From Tenrec ecaudatus (Eukaryota > Chordata > Mammalia > Afrosoricida > Tenrecidae): a stretch of 64,000 bases of DNA. The stretch spans positions 125,222,937 to 125,286,936 of the forward strand of contig NC_134538.1 of assembly GCF_050624435.1 (NCBI RefSeq), in the 5' to 3' direction. A model generated the notes under the pieces. That model did no database searches. It saw nothing but the letters and a program-made list of their open reading frames with translations, and was not told the origin of the DNA. How positions within the stretch are numbered: position 1 is the stretch's first letter; each line of letters opens with the position of its first letter. Of this stretch, positions 11,127 through 20,757 are shown one piece after another. A program made the position numbers and the translations under genes.

Positions 11127-12246
11127 TCTTCAGAGTAGCTGTAAAGGGTCCACATGAAGTAGAACTCCATGCACATGAAGTTGAATGCCAGGGACAGAAG
11201 CCAAGGTCACACCCAGCCCCATCAGTACAATCCAACTCCACAGCTGTGAGAGTGGAGAGATCAAATTTGAGCCCTCATGTGCTATGCATTTTGGGATGTA
11301 AGTCTTTAGGAACTTGACTCTTTTTATTGGGAAATGAATGTGCTTTCACACAAAAGATGTGCACATAGTGCATTCTATTTTGCAAACCAATCATTTCCCT
11401 TGCGTACGAGTGTTCTATGAGCCCTGTGCGTACCATTCGGTGGGTCTGTTAGACGTGGGAAAATGCAAGTCTTTCTTTCTCTTGATTAGTTCAGCCTCCT
11501 TTCATTTTCCTTTGCCCTTCCATCTCTCTCCATCCCTGATCTTTTATGAAACCATCACGGTCACATTAAAAACTCACAGCATGTTTATGCCAGAGCTTCA
11601 TGGGGTTGTAAAAGATTCATAGAGCTACAGGTGTGGAAGAAGGAGATCTATAAATTAATTAGAGTAATTTTGATTATCATAATTGAGGAGTCTGGCTCGC
11701 GGCCAAAATCCTATGTGATCTTTCAGGCCTGACAAACAATTACAAGCTCCCTTGGGAGGAGGCCGCCCTCCCTCATCAGACTTGGTGCACTTTGCAGTCT
11801 CTGGAGGGAGTTGTACTCACCAATGCATGCCACTAGGGCGGCCAGCCACAGTCACACAGAACCCAGGAACCCCTATGCAGAGCCTTTTTCCTCAAGGGAC
11901 CTCGGTTTACACATTTTTCTCTATTGTGATCAATCACTTTCCACCCCTAGGAATCCTCTCTCTCGCCTGCCCAGTCCCCCAGGTCCACATTAAGACAGGC
12001 CCTCTTGCTCAGGGTTCTTGGCAATCAGATTGTCCCCTCTCCTGTGCAGCACTGCCATCTAATGACCCCTTGCAGGGGGACGGTCCACGGGAGGAAATGG
12101 AGCGCTCAGCAGCTGGTGCTCATTTGTGCCTTTTGCATGAGAAGGAAATAAAGTCTTGAACTACTTTCAGATTGGCTTCTCTTAGTTGTCCACCTGAATA
12201 TCCAGCAGCTTGATTATAATTTTAAAAGTATATTTTGTTATGGAAA
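11127..12246. other. No recognised feature; AT-rich island at 11640-11740
   Basis: Mostly unique-looking. The stretch 11645-11690 is packed with TAATT/ATTA words (attaattagagtaatttt, gattatcataattgag), the kind of composition seen in homeodomain-bound noncoding elements. No exon is recognised. Confidence 0.4.
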
Positions 12247-12660
12247 TGCGTTTGTCTGGGTTAACTAGAGAAACAAATACATAGACACTCGTGTAGAAAA
12301 AAGAGCTCACATGTTTGATACCAATCTATAATGTCCTCTTCAGACTCACGAAACACATGCAATGATGCCAGATGCAGGAAGATCACAGGCCAGTGGGTGG
12401 AGAGTCTTGTGGATCCAATGGCGGTGGAAGCATCTGAGCGCTGGTGTGAGTCTCCACGTGGCTCCTCCAGCTCTGGGCTCTGGCTGCATCAGCGTAGCTC
12501 CATCAGGCTCATTGTAATGTCTTGCAGGGAGAGAGTGCATCTGGCCTCCTGTGAGCAATTTATCTCTGTTGAGCCTCCAAATTAGATCATTAAGCTGCGA
12601 CCTGATTGCCAGGCCAGATTCCACCCCTTCACAAGTTGACACAAGTATGTAACTGCCACA
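12247..12660 (-). mobile_element. Solo LTR (ERVL/MLT2-like), 5-bp duplication
   Basis: The antisense LTR begins TGCGTTTGTCTGGGTTAACT and ends TATGTAACTGCCACA. The pentamer ggaaa lies immediately on both sides (12242-12246 and 12661-12665), a perfect 5-bp target duplication. It belongs to the same family as 15917-16446 and 41732-42251. No internal region remains, so it arose by LTR-LTR recombination. Confidence 0.82.
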
Positions 12661-12749
12661 GGAAATTTTCAAGAATATACACACGTGTATGACTAATACA
12701 ATGAGCTCTTCCTATCACTCAGCTCTAATACATGCCCATACTTGCTTGG

Positions 12750-13215
12750 TCCATCACATTTTTAAAAGATACAATTTTATTAATTTTGTGGTTGAGAATA
12801 TGCACAATACATGCCCCAGCTCAGCAGTTTCTGCATGTACCATTTAGCGGTGCTGGTTTACTTTCTTCCAGCTGTACAGCCGCTCTCCCTCTTTTTCTGA
12901 GTTGTCCCTCCCCCGTTAACATCAGTCCACAGGTGTCCGCTAGGGTTCCTAACTAATCTTTTGAGTGGCTGTTGTCAGTTTGATCCATGCGGAATTTTAA
13001 AAAGAGCATCTGGTTTTAAGAAGACTTACGAGGGATATATTTGGTTTAAGGACTAGGGATTATCTCAGGGCAATCATTTTAGAGGTTCATTCAACCTTCT
13101 TGGCTTCAGGAAGTATGGGGTTCAAGGCAGTTTGAAATTCTGTTCTGTATCCCTTCCCGCTTTTGATCAGAATTCCTCTACGAATCATGTTCAGTAACGG
13201 TGCCCATCAGTTTTA
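12750..13215 (-). mobile_element. LINE-1 3' UTR, afrotherian type, antisense
   Basis: Phrases such as attttgtggttgagaatatg, ttttctgagttgtccctccc and ggattatctcagggcaatca occur in the order I know from afrotherian (elephant) LINE-1 3' UTRs. It is diverged and non-coding. Confidence 0.7.
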
Positions 13216-13227
13216 TTAGTTGCCGAC

Positions 13228-13252
13228 CACCCCCCCCCCCACACACACACAC
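13228..13252. repeat. C-run followed by (AC)n
   Basis: A run of about twelve C bases passes into a short ACACAC tract. It lies at the junction between two antisense LINE-1 segments. Confidence 0.85.
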
Positions 13253-13261
13253 CATCCCAAT

Positions 13262-13790
13262 CCTTCTTCCCATCTCATTCTGGATTATTTTAAAACAAAT
13301 CCACAAATCATATTGTTTCATCTGCAGACACGCCCGTCAGGATCTCTAAGAATAAGAACTCTCTTTTACTCTCTCCTCTCTCTTGTGATAGTCACTACCA
13401 CCTTCACACCTCCAACAATAACAGGGATTTCACCATGGTCTAAGATCCGTGGCCTGTGCTCCAATTTGTCAGGTTACCTCCCAATTTCCTTCTGCGGTTG
13501 GTTTCTTTGAACCAGGATCCAAACACGACCCACTTGTTGCACACAGTTGATTCTCTTATCTTTTATAATTTAGACACTTCCCCCTCCCCTGCTGCCCCAT
13601 TCTCTCCCTTGCTATTCATTTATTGGAGGACCTATTTCCCATAATTTCTAGTCCTCCTAGTAGTTTAAGGGAAATTTGCATCCTTATGTTTGTCTTCTGG
13701 ATTTAGCTGATTTCCTCCTCAGAGTATAACTTGTTCCTCTATTATCTATAATTCCTGTAAACCGGCAGTTATACCAACAAGAGGATTATT
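13262..13790 (-). mobile_element. Old L1M-type 3' UTR, antisense
   Basis: The antisense order attttaaaacaaatccacaa, taagaataagaactctcttt, ccaggatccaaacacgaccc and aattcctgtaaaccggcagt matches an ancient mammalian LINE-1 3' UTR of the L1ME/L1MC group, by recall. It is diverged throughout. Confidence 0.65.
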
Positions 13791-14149
13791 AGTAGCAGTC
13801 ATCTTCTTAGTAGCATGGAGTCCTTCAGTTCTAAGACCAACCACCTCCACGCACGGCATTTCCTCGCCGTGAATAAGGCAGGGTCCAGAACGCTTCCGAG
13901 GCAAACAAAGAAGGGCAACTGTTGGCGTGGAGTCATGTCTCACCTCCGTCTACTTCACAAAAGCTTCTGGCCAGAATCCATTCTGAACCCCGGAAGCCTG
14001 ATAGCTGGCACGGAATGGGTGTCCCCTCTGGGTGTGGGAATGAATGTGGCTGGGTGCAGCCAACACAGATTTCAGTGGACAGACAAGACCTGAGTTCTGA
14101 CGTGATCTGTGAAAAACATGCCTTTACTATTTACTATGTTATATTGTTG
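13791..14149. other. No recognised feature
   Basis: About 360 bases of unique-looking sequence between an old LINE-1 and a SINE cluster. Open frames here do not resemble known proteins. Confidence 0.45.
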
Positions 14150-14332
14150 CTGGGTGCGATCCAGTTGGTGCCGACTCAGTGACAGAGGAGAACTGCCCCA
14201 CTGGGGTTTCTTGGATATAATCTCATGGGAGGCAAATCACCAGGTCTTTCCCCATAAAAGTAGCTGGTGGGGTTGAATCACCAAACTTTCAGGTAGCAGC
14301 ATCATGGTCTTTGTATCACCAGGGCTCCTTCC
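14150..14332 (-). mobile_element. AfroSINE-type SINE, antisense (1 of 3 in a row)
   Basis: From tgctgggtgcgatccagttg to the inverted head tgtatcaccagggctcctt. First of three same-strand copies placed end to end. Confidence 0.85.
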
Positions 14333-14344
14333 GGTCCTTCTAAG

Positions 14345-14522
14345 CCCAAGGCCATCCAGTTGATTTGGGCTCGTAGTCACCCGCAGGGGATTCCTGAGAC
14401 TGTACATTTTAATGGGAGCAAACAGCCTCATCTTTCTTCCTTGGGGCAGTTGGTGGGTTTGAACTGCAAACCTTGCATTAGTAGCCCAATGCCTAAACCA
14501 TGACATCACCAGGACTCCTTTA
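14345..14522 (-). mobile_element. AfroSINE-type SINE, antisense (2 of 3)
   Basis: From ggccatccagttgatttggg to agcccaatgcctaaaccatg and atcaccaggactcctt. It follows the first copy by about a dozen bases. Confidence 0.85.
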
Positions 14523-14534
14523 GATTCCTTATAT

Positions 14535-14742
14535 GGAAAAACAAAACCCACTCACTGCCATCAAGGTGCGTCTGATGCATAGTGACCCTATAGGATGGGA
14601 TAGAACTGCCCTGTGGCTTTCCAGACTAACCCTCTACGGGAGCAGAAAACCTTTTCCCAGAGGAGCCCCTGGTGGTTTCAAACCGCTGACCTTGCGGTTA
14701 GCAGCCCAATGTGTAACCACTACACCACCATGCTTCTTCAGA
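14535..14742 (-). mobile_element. AfroSINE-type SINE, antisense (3 of 3)
   Basis: From actcactgccatcaaggtgc to ccttgcggttagcagcccaa and accactacaccaccatgctt. The well preserved inverted head suggests it is younger than its two neighbours. Confidence 0.88.
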
Positions 14743-14745
14743 TTC

Positions 14746-15916
14746 CTGTCAGTAAGGATCATTCTCTCTCATCAGACTGCTGAGATGCACCTGTCATTAG
14801 AATGTAGTCAATTATTGATTCTATTCTAAGGTACATTAAAAATAGGAATGACCTACACTTATTCAAAAGACTACCACAATCTGTTTGCATCCAAATGCGG
14901 CATCCATTAACTTCTTCCTATCATAAAGCAGGCTTTCCAGTCAACCTCAAGGGAAACAGACAGGCAGAAAGGGGAAAGGGCATGGGAACAGCAATCACCA
15001 CTCTCCTCCCTCCCTCCTTCTTACTCAGAAAATATAGGAAATTCTTCCCAAAGAAAGTATGACCCATTTCAGCCTAATGATTTGCTATTCTCTGGACGGT
15101 GCTGGCTCGAGAATGCATCTCTTACCAAAAGATGAGTTCAGAGTAAATGACTTAGAAACATATGGACGAAATTTCCCTTAAGCTACCCGGGGGATTAGAA
15201 ATTAAGGGAAAGAGTGCTTGGCAAAATGCACTTGGGGTTTTGCCAAACCTAAACCAACTGAGAAATAGTTAAGACACAGGCAGATCCCAAATGCTGCCAA
15301 GTTTACCCATCTTAGCGAAGCAGGGATTTAGAATTAGAGCCGCTCAGGAAAGCACTGCCACGCGGGTGGCAAAGGACAAACAAGCCCGTGTCCGCAGGGC
15401 CTTCAGGTACCTGCTGTGGCCCGGACAGGGCCCTTACAAGGCACAGGATCCTCTCCATCCTCAGGGCCAGGTCTGGCCTGCGGGGCTCATCTTCCCCCCA
15501 AGCTCCTGCCACACTCCCCACGCTAGTTCTGCTTGCAGGCCAGCCAGGGTGCTTCTGATGGTGCATTCATGGACGTGGGAGGACAGATCCTGATGCGCAC
15601 TTGAATTACAGAGGGAGCAGTAATGGGAAGATGTGACAATCTGATCGACGTAGACTTTTTTCCGCTCCATTGTCTCTTGCCTTTTGTCGGCCTTCCACAT
15701 TTCTCTGGCTCCTACGGGCTTTTTCCCGAGAAAATGAAGTCTTTGGACTAGTGGTTCACACCGTGCTTCCTGGATTCTTTTGAGGCCTGGTCAGGTCCAG
15801 CGGGAGAGGGGGAGGGGCAGTGAGAAGGCTTTATGAAAAAGGAGAGGGGTTAAGCATGCAGTTTTCAATGAGCCAAAGGGTCTGAGGTTAAACTATTGGA
15901 AAAGCATGAGACTGGC
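14746..15916. other. No recognised feature
   Basis: About 1.2 kb without recognisable repeats. 15330-15560 is GC-rich with overlapping open frames on both strands, the longest about 100 codons. None resembles a known protein. Confidence 0.45.
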
Positions 15917-16446
15917 TGTGGAAGTTACATAATCTGGTGCCCACTTGAGATTACTGAGAGTGAAGGGGTGGAGGTTAGCCTGTCAATCAGGTCACAGTCT
16001 GATGATGCCTCATTTGGAGGCGCTAAGGAGATAAATAGCTCGCTGGAGGCGGGACACACACACTCTCTGCTTTGTCACCCTGAGAGATTCCTGTGGACAA
16101 GCCATATGGAGCTACACTGATAGAGCCAGAGCCCTGGAACTGGAGGAGTCACGTGGAGACCCACGCCAGGGCTGAGATGCTTCCATCACAACTGGATCCC
16201 CAAGACTTCCCACCCACTGGCCTGTGATCTTCCTGCATTCAGCATCATTGCATGTGTTGCGTGAGTCTGAAGAGGAACTTATAGATTTGTATCAGACATA
16301 TGGGCTAATATAAAACTGATGGACTTGATCTGGACAGGACTGGGATGTTTCCTCAATATTCGATTGCTCTTGTATATAAAGCTCTTTCTTTTATACACAT
16401 ATGTGTCTCCCTGGCTTTGTTTCTCTAGTCTACCCAGACTATCACA
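15917..16446 (+). mobile_element. Solo LTR (ERVL/MLT2-like)
   Basis: It begins TGTGGAAGTTACATAATCTG and ends with gtttctctagtctacccaga then ctatcaca. It is the sense counterpart of 12247-12660 and 41732-42251. Inside are the shared phrases tcagcatcattgcatgtgtt and gagtctgaagaggaac. Flanking pentamers (ctggc, cagtc) do not match well, unlike the two sister copies. Confidence 0.78.
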
Positions 16447-16529
16447 CAGTCCAAAGTCTCAGGCTCCTTCTAACCCAACAGTGCTGGTGCTGTTGGCATC
16501 TCACATTTCAGTCTCCATTCACTAAACCA

Positions 16530-16740
16530 TAAGGCACCAACTCACCACTCACCTCACTGCCATCGAGTCAATGGCCACTCAGAGTGACCCTGTAGGACAG
16601 GGCAGAACTGCCCGAGAGTTTCTGAGACTGCAACTGTTTACAGAAGTAGAATGCAGGTCTTTCTCATGCAGATGGTTTCCAACTGCTGACCTTGCAGTTA
16701 GCAGCCCAATTCATGACCGCTATGCCACCAGAGTTCCTTA
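16530..16740 (-). mobile_element. AfroSINE-type SINE, antisense
   Basis: Tail region (tcactgccatcgagtcaatg, accctgtaggacagggcaga) and inverted head (ccttgcagttagcagcccaa, gctatgccaccagagttcct). Confidence 0.88.
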
Positions 16741-16894
16741 AGATAGCACCAAAGATGGAAACAGATTTTCTCTTCAGCTTCCATTAGCCTGCTCCTGGGT
16801 GCCAGGCACTGTGCTGACCACTAGCAGGGAGCCAACACACATAGTGCCTGCTCTCACAGAGCTGACACACTGGCTAGAGAGACTGTCATTCCAC

Positions 16895-17190
16895 AACATA
16901 AGTACAGTCAATCCTCATTATTCACAGGTTCCACCCAAACCTCCATTTGCCACGCTTCTGCAGTCAACTTGTGAAGGTGGGGAGTGGTGACAATTTCGAG
17001 TTTGCAGCTTGACCCAGGAGACCTTCTGTTTTCCAGTTTCAAGCACATCTCTGCTTTGTGGTCTATTTAATGTCATGCTTTTCGTGAACATATTAATGTT
17101 CACCTTTTATATTTTGCTGATGAATCATTTAAAAAAAAATTGTTTCCCAGGTGTCACGTGGAAGTGCTGTCTAATGTTCCTAAGCACAAG
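16895..17190 (+). mobile_element. Tigger-like DNA transposon, left part
   Basis: It starts cagtcaatcctcattattca after a TA dinucleotide (agTA), typical of pogo/Tigger elements. It continues to ggaagtgctgtctaatgttc and ctaagcacaag at 17190. There a LINE-1 interrupts it; the right part resumes at 18226. It is non-autonomous and diverged. Confidence 0.7.
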
Positions 17191-17202
17191 AAGGTCTGGG
17201 TG

Positions 17203-18213
17203 CAACCAAGCGGCCATATAGCTCGGAAGCAACAAAGCCCACAGAGAAGAAGCACACAGCCTAAGTGAATACAAGGTGTTCAACGGACCAGGGAGCAGAC
17301 ACCAAGGAACAAAAACCATCTTGTGTGATCACCTTCCTCACATAAATGCTGAAAACGAATGTGTGCATAAGCAAGTGTGGTGAAAAAGGCAGATGGTGCC
17401 CGGCTATTGAGAGATATAGCGTCTGGGGACGTAAAGGCTTGAAAGTAAACAAGCGGCCATCTAGCCCAGAAGCAACAAAGCCCACATGGAAGCAGCACAC
17501 CAACATGTGTGATCATGAAGGACCTAGGGGACCAGGTTTCAAACAACAAAGGCAGGGGAAAAATTCACATCATGGTGAATGAGGGGAATGCGTGATGGGG
17601 ACCCAATGCCCATCTGTAGACAGCTGGACATGCCTTGCAGAGGGGTAGTGGGGAGGAGATGAGTCACTCAGGGTTCAGTGTAGCAACAATGAAACTCAAA
17701 ACCTTCCTCTAGTTCTTGAACACCCCCCCCCCCCCGCAATTATCATGACCCCAATTCTACCTTGCGGACCTTGTTAGACCAGAGGATGCATAGCAGTGCG
17801 GTAGGTATCTGGAAGCACAGGGAATCTAGGATGGATGAACCCCTCAGGACGAGCGGTGAGAGTGGCGACATCGGGAGGGAAGGCGTGTAGAAAGGGAGAA
17901 CGGATCTCAGGGATCTACATGTAACCTCCTCTCTGGGGGATGGGCAACAGGAAGGTGGGTGAGGGGAGATGCCAGGCAGTGTAAGATAAGATAAAATAAT
18001 AATTTATAAATTATTAAGGGTTCATGAGGGGATCAGGGAGGGAGGGGGAGGGAAAAAAAGGAAAATGAGCTGATTCCAGGAACCCAAGTGGAAGGCAAAT
18101 TTTGAGAATGATGAGGGCAACGAATGTATAAGGGTGCTTTACTCAATTGATGTATGTATGGATTGTGATAAGAGTTGTATGAGCCCCAATAAAATGATTT
18201 ATTATTTTTTTTA
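17203..18213 (+). mobile_element. LINE-1 3' end, tenrec-type, with internal duplication
   Basis: A 5'-truncated copy of about 1 kb with a 12-base direct repeat aaggtctgggtg on both sides (17191-17202 and 18214-18225). The landmark aagcggccat appears twice, near 17208 and 17451, so about 245 bases are tandemly duplicated. A G-rich purine tract lies at about 18024-18061. It ends with aataaaatgatttattattt. Confidence 0.82.
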
Positions 18214-18225
18214 AAGGTCTGGGTG

Positions 18226-18512
18226 AACCTTGAGAGTGTGTTCGAGAAGCTTCGTTCAGGCAGCAGTTCTAGTCCTATTGACTGTGAGTGCATGTTAATG
18301 ACTCAGCAGCACGTATTATAGAAAGTGTTTTAAAACAGGAACCAGAATCAAACAAGTTATGTCTCGATTGGCTGATGAAAATGTGACCAGAGGCTCACAG
18401 GAATCTAACCTTGTCTGTTTCCTAGAAGCAGTAGCTCAGAATCTGCCAATTCAGTGTTCATAGTGACTTCAAAGAATATGACGTATTGTAAGTAATGAGA
18501 ATAGCTTAGATC
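18226..18512 (+). mobile_element. Tigger-like DNA transposon, right part
   Basis: It continues the element broken at 17190: gagaagcttcgttcaggcag, ccagaggctcacaggaatct and the far end aagtaatgagaatagct. That end is complementary in wording to the left end (cagtcaatcctcattatt). Confidence 0.68.
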
Positions 18513-18651
18513 CTAATCAAGAGACATGGGCAACGAAACAAAAGGCTTGAGGCAGAGTAGGCATGGGGTTTGAGAGATGCTGTAGGAGATCTATCTCTTA
18601 CAGTCTTCCTGTTAGCATCTCCCCACCAGCGGGCTTGGCATGTGGAAACCC

Positions 18652-18892
18652 GTGTGGTCATTGGGCGAGTGAGGTGTCCTGATTCACAGGGACCCTCTGA
18701 GCAACAGAAGGAAACACCGGGTTGGAGTCCATGGTTGCAGTCACCGTGTCAATGCAAGGCCTTCCTCTTGTTCGCTGCCCCTCTGCTTTTCCAAGCATGA
18801 TGTCCTTCTCCAGGGACTGGTCTCTCCTGACAACATGTCTGAAGCATGTGAGATGAAGTCTCACCATCCTGACTTCTAAGATTAGAATCAAT
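18652..18892 (-). mobile_element. RTE-class LINE 3' end, antisense
   Basis: It carries the RTE 3' landmarks in antisense: gcatgatgtccttctccagg, gactggtctctcctgacaac and atgtctgaagcatgtgagat. Short, 5'-truncated copy. Confidence 0.8.
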
Positions 18893-19705
18893 AGACTAGC
18901 TAATCACTTTGAAGTCATTGAAGGTTTCCATTAAAAATACATTTTCTCTGAGAGAGGAAGGTCAAAAGCACAGGAATTAGTGGATCCATTCAGCTAGCTA
19001 GCTATTATTGCAGAAAGCAAAGTGGATGGAGTTGAGAGGACAGTTGGTGGTTTGGGGTAGGAAGTCTACCGCTTGGTGGGCTAAGGAACAAATCCAGGTC
19101 GGTCATTTGAAGGGGGACGAGAGGTTCAGAAAGCAGATGACCCCATGGGCACGTGAGCTATTTATCTCAGGGACTCCTTTACTTTATTTATGTCAGCCTG
19201 TATCGAGAGCTACCTGTCATCTCTTTTCCTGGTCCTTCTTGGAGTTTAGAGCACTATCCACAGTGAATGTTAACAGATTAACTGTCTTCATTCAATTGCT
19301 ACTCCTTTGCCAGTGTCTAGTTTTCCCCCCTTCTTTTTACATTTTTTTGTCGAGAAATTGATTAAGAAACAAAACAACTTCCTGATATAGTTCCAGGCTT
19401 CCTGTTCACCAAGTCTGGCTTGTGGTATGCCAAACCTCTTACCTGGAAAGATGTGGGGGTAGGTAGGCAGAGGTTGGACCTATGAGCTTAAAGAGCTAAG
19501 ACTGCTGTGGGGCACTAGAGGGCAACATTTCCCCAAATCTAAATGCAGCCCAGGCAGGGACCTGAGGACAGGAGGTCAACTCTGCACAGCTGCCAATCCC
19601 AGCACCTTCTGTGAAACCCAAGCTCCTGCGGAAAAGAGGCTGATGCCAGACGTGATGGAAGAGGGGGCCTCATTCGTTTCTCTCTCAGGCCCATCGTAAG
19701 GGCCG
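18893..19705. other. No recognised feature
   Basis: Unique-looking sequence of about 800 bases. An open frame of 117 codons (19008-19361, +) shows no family features. Confidence 0.45.
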
Positions 19706-19822
19706 CCATCACCTCCGTTACCCAACCACCACCCCTTGCACCACCACTGCCACCGCCGCCACCACCACCACCTCCACCTCCACCACCACCACCACCACCA
19801 CCACTACCACCACCACTACTAA
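19706..19822. repeat. (CCA)n-rich trinucleotide tract
   Basis: An imperfect CCA/CCG/CTA triplet array with its purest part at 19740-19815. It explains an antisense frame made almost wholly of valine codons. Confidence 0.92.
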
Positions 19823-20555
19823 TTGGGCCACAGACATTTCCATTGTTCTTGTTGGTGCTGAAATGGAATTTTTATTCTGGGAAAAAGAAAGGGATCTAGT
19901 CAAAGTTAAATATCTCCCCTTCGCTCTTTTGGGGAGGAACTAAGTTATAAATGCCAAGTCAGGATCGACCCAGTGACAGTGAGCTTTGAGAGGTTAACAG
20001 CAAACTACTGCCTGGTAGGGAGACCTAAGAGGACTGCTTTAATGAAGACAAGACTGATCCGTGTTTGACACATTATTTTGGGTGGATAAATAGCTGCTGC
20101 TTATCAACTTGAGCCGTGTTTGAAAAGAGTGTGTTTTTCTATGCCAACTGAAAATTTCCTCCTGAGTTTTGTTTGCATGATCCGTTTATTTAGCATACTC
20201 TTTCTGCTTAGCAAACACCCCCGCTCCCTAGGCCCTGACCCTTTAATTAGTAACCTGTCACTGTATTTCACTGTTCCTATTGACACACACCCACTAGCAG
20301 ATGGAGAGTCACAACATATCACTCGACACAGAAACAAACATTTGCTGAACTTCTCCTTTAACCAGGCCGGTCAGATGAATGGTTTCTAGGGGCCAGGACC
20401 TGCACGGAGGGGAGCTCCTGTGAGCACCCCAGAATCAAGAGGCTCAGAAAGGCAGGGCTGGCCAGGGGGAGGGGCAGCAGGGAAGAGGGCAGGAGTAAAA
20501 GTTGATGGCTGGCCACTTGTTTTAACTGCCTATTTTTTTTCCCTCCCCCTTATGG
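19823..20555. other. No recognised feature; possible conserved AT-rich block
   Basis: 20120-20390 is unique, AT-leaning and contains ccctttaattagtaacctgt. I find no repeat wording and no exon. It could be noncoding regulatory sequence, but that is a guess from composition. Confidence 0.35.
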
Positions 20556-20757
20556 GCTGTAATCTTTTTTTTTAAAGATAATTTATTTGGGGCTCTGACA
20601 ACTCATGTTATAATCCAGACATCAATTATATCTGACATATTAGTAAATATATTGCCGAGAGTGGGACATGGGGAGGGAGGGAGGAAGGGGAGCTGATCCC
20701 AAGGGGTCCATGCAAAGTCAATGTCTAGAACAGAACGATGGCAATAAACCACCTCTT
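20556..20757 (-). mobile_element. Short LINE-1 end with 5' inversion
   Basis: The first ~100 bases (T-rich run, aatttatttggggctctgac) are the antisense extreme 3' end of the tenrec-type LINE-1. Directly after, 20665-20757 is in the sense direction (gggaggaaggggagctgatc). Opposite orientations in one tiny insertion are the mark of twin priming. Confidence 0.6.

Noticed and set aside
19718..19903. Antisense frame encoding a polyvaline stretch
   Set aside because: It is only the translation of the (CCA)n tract.
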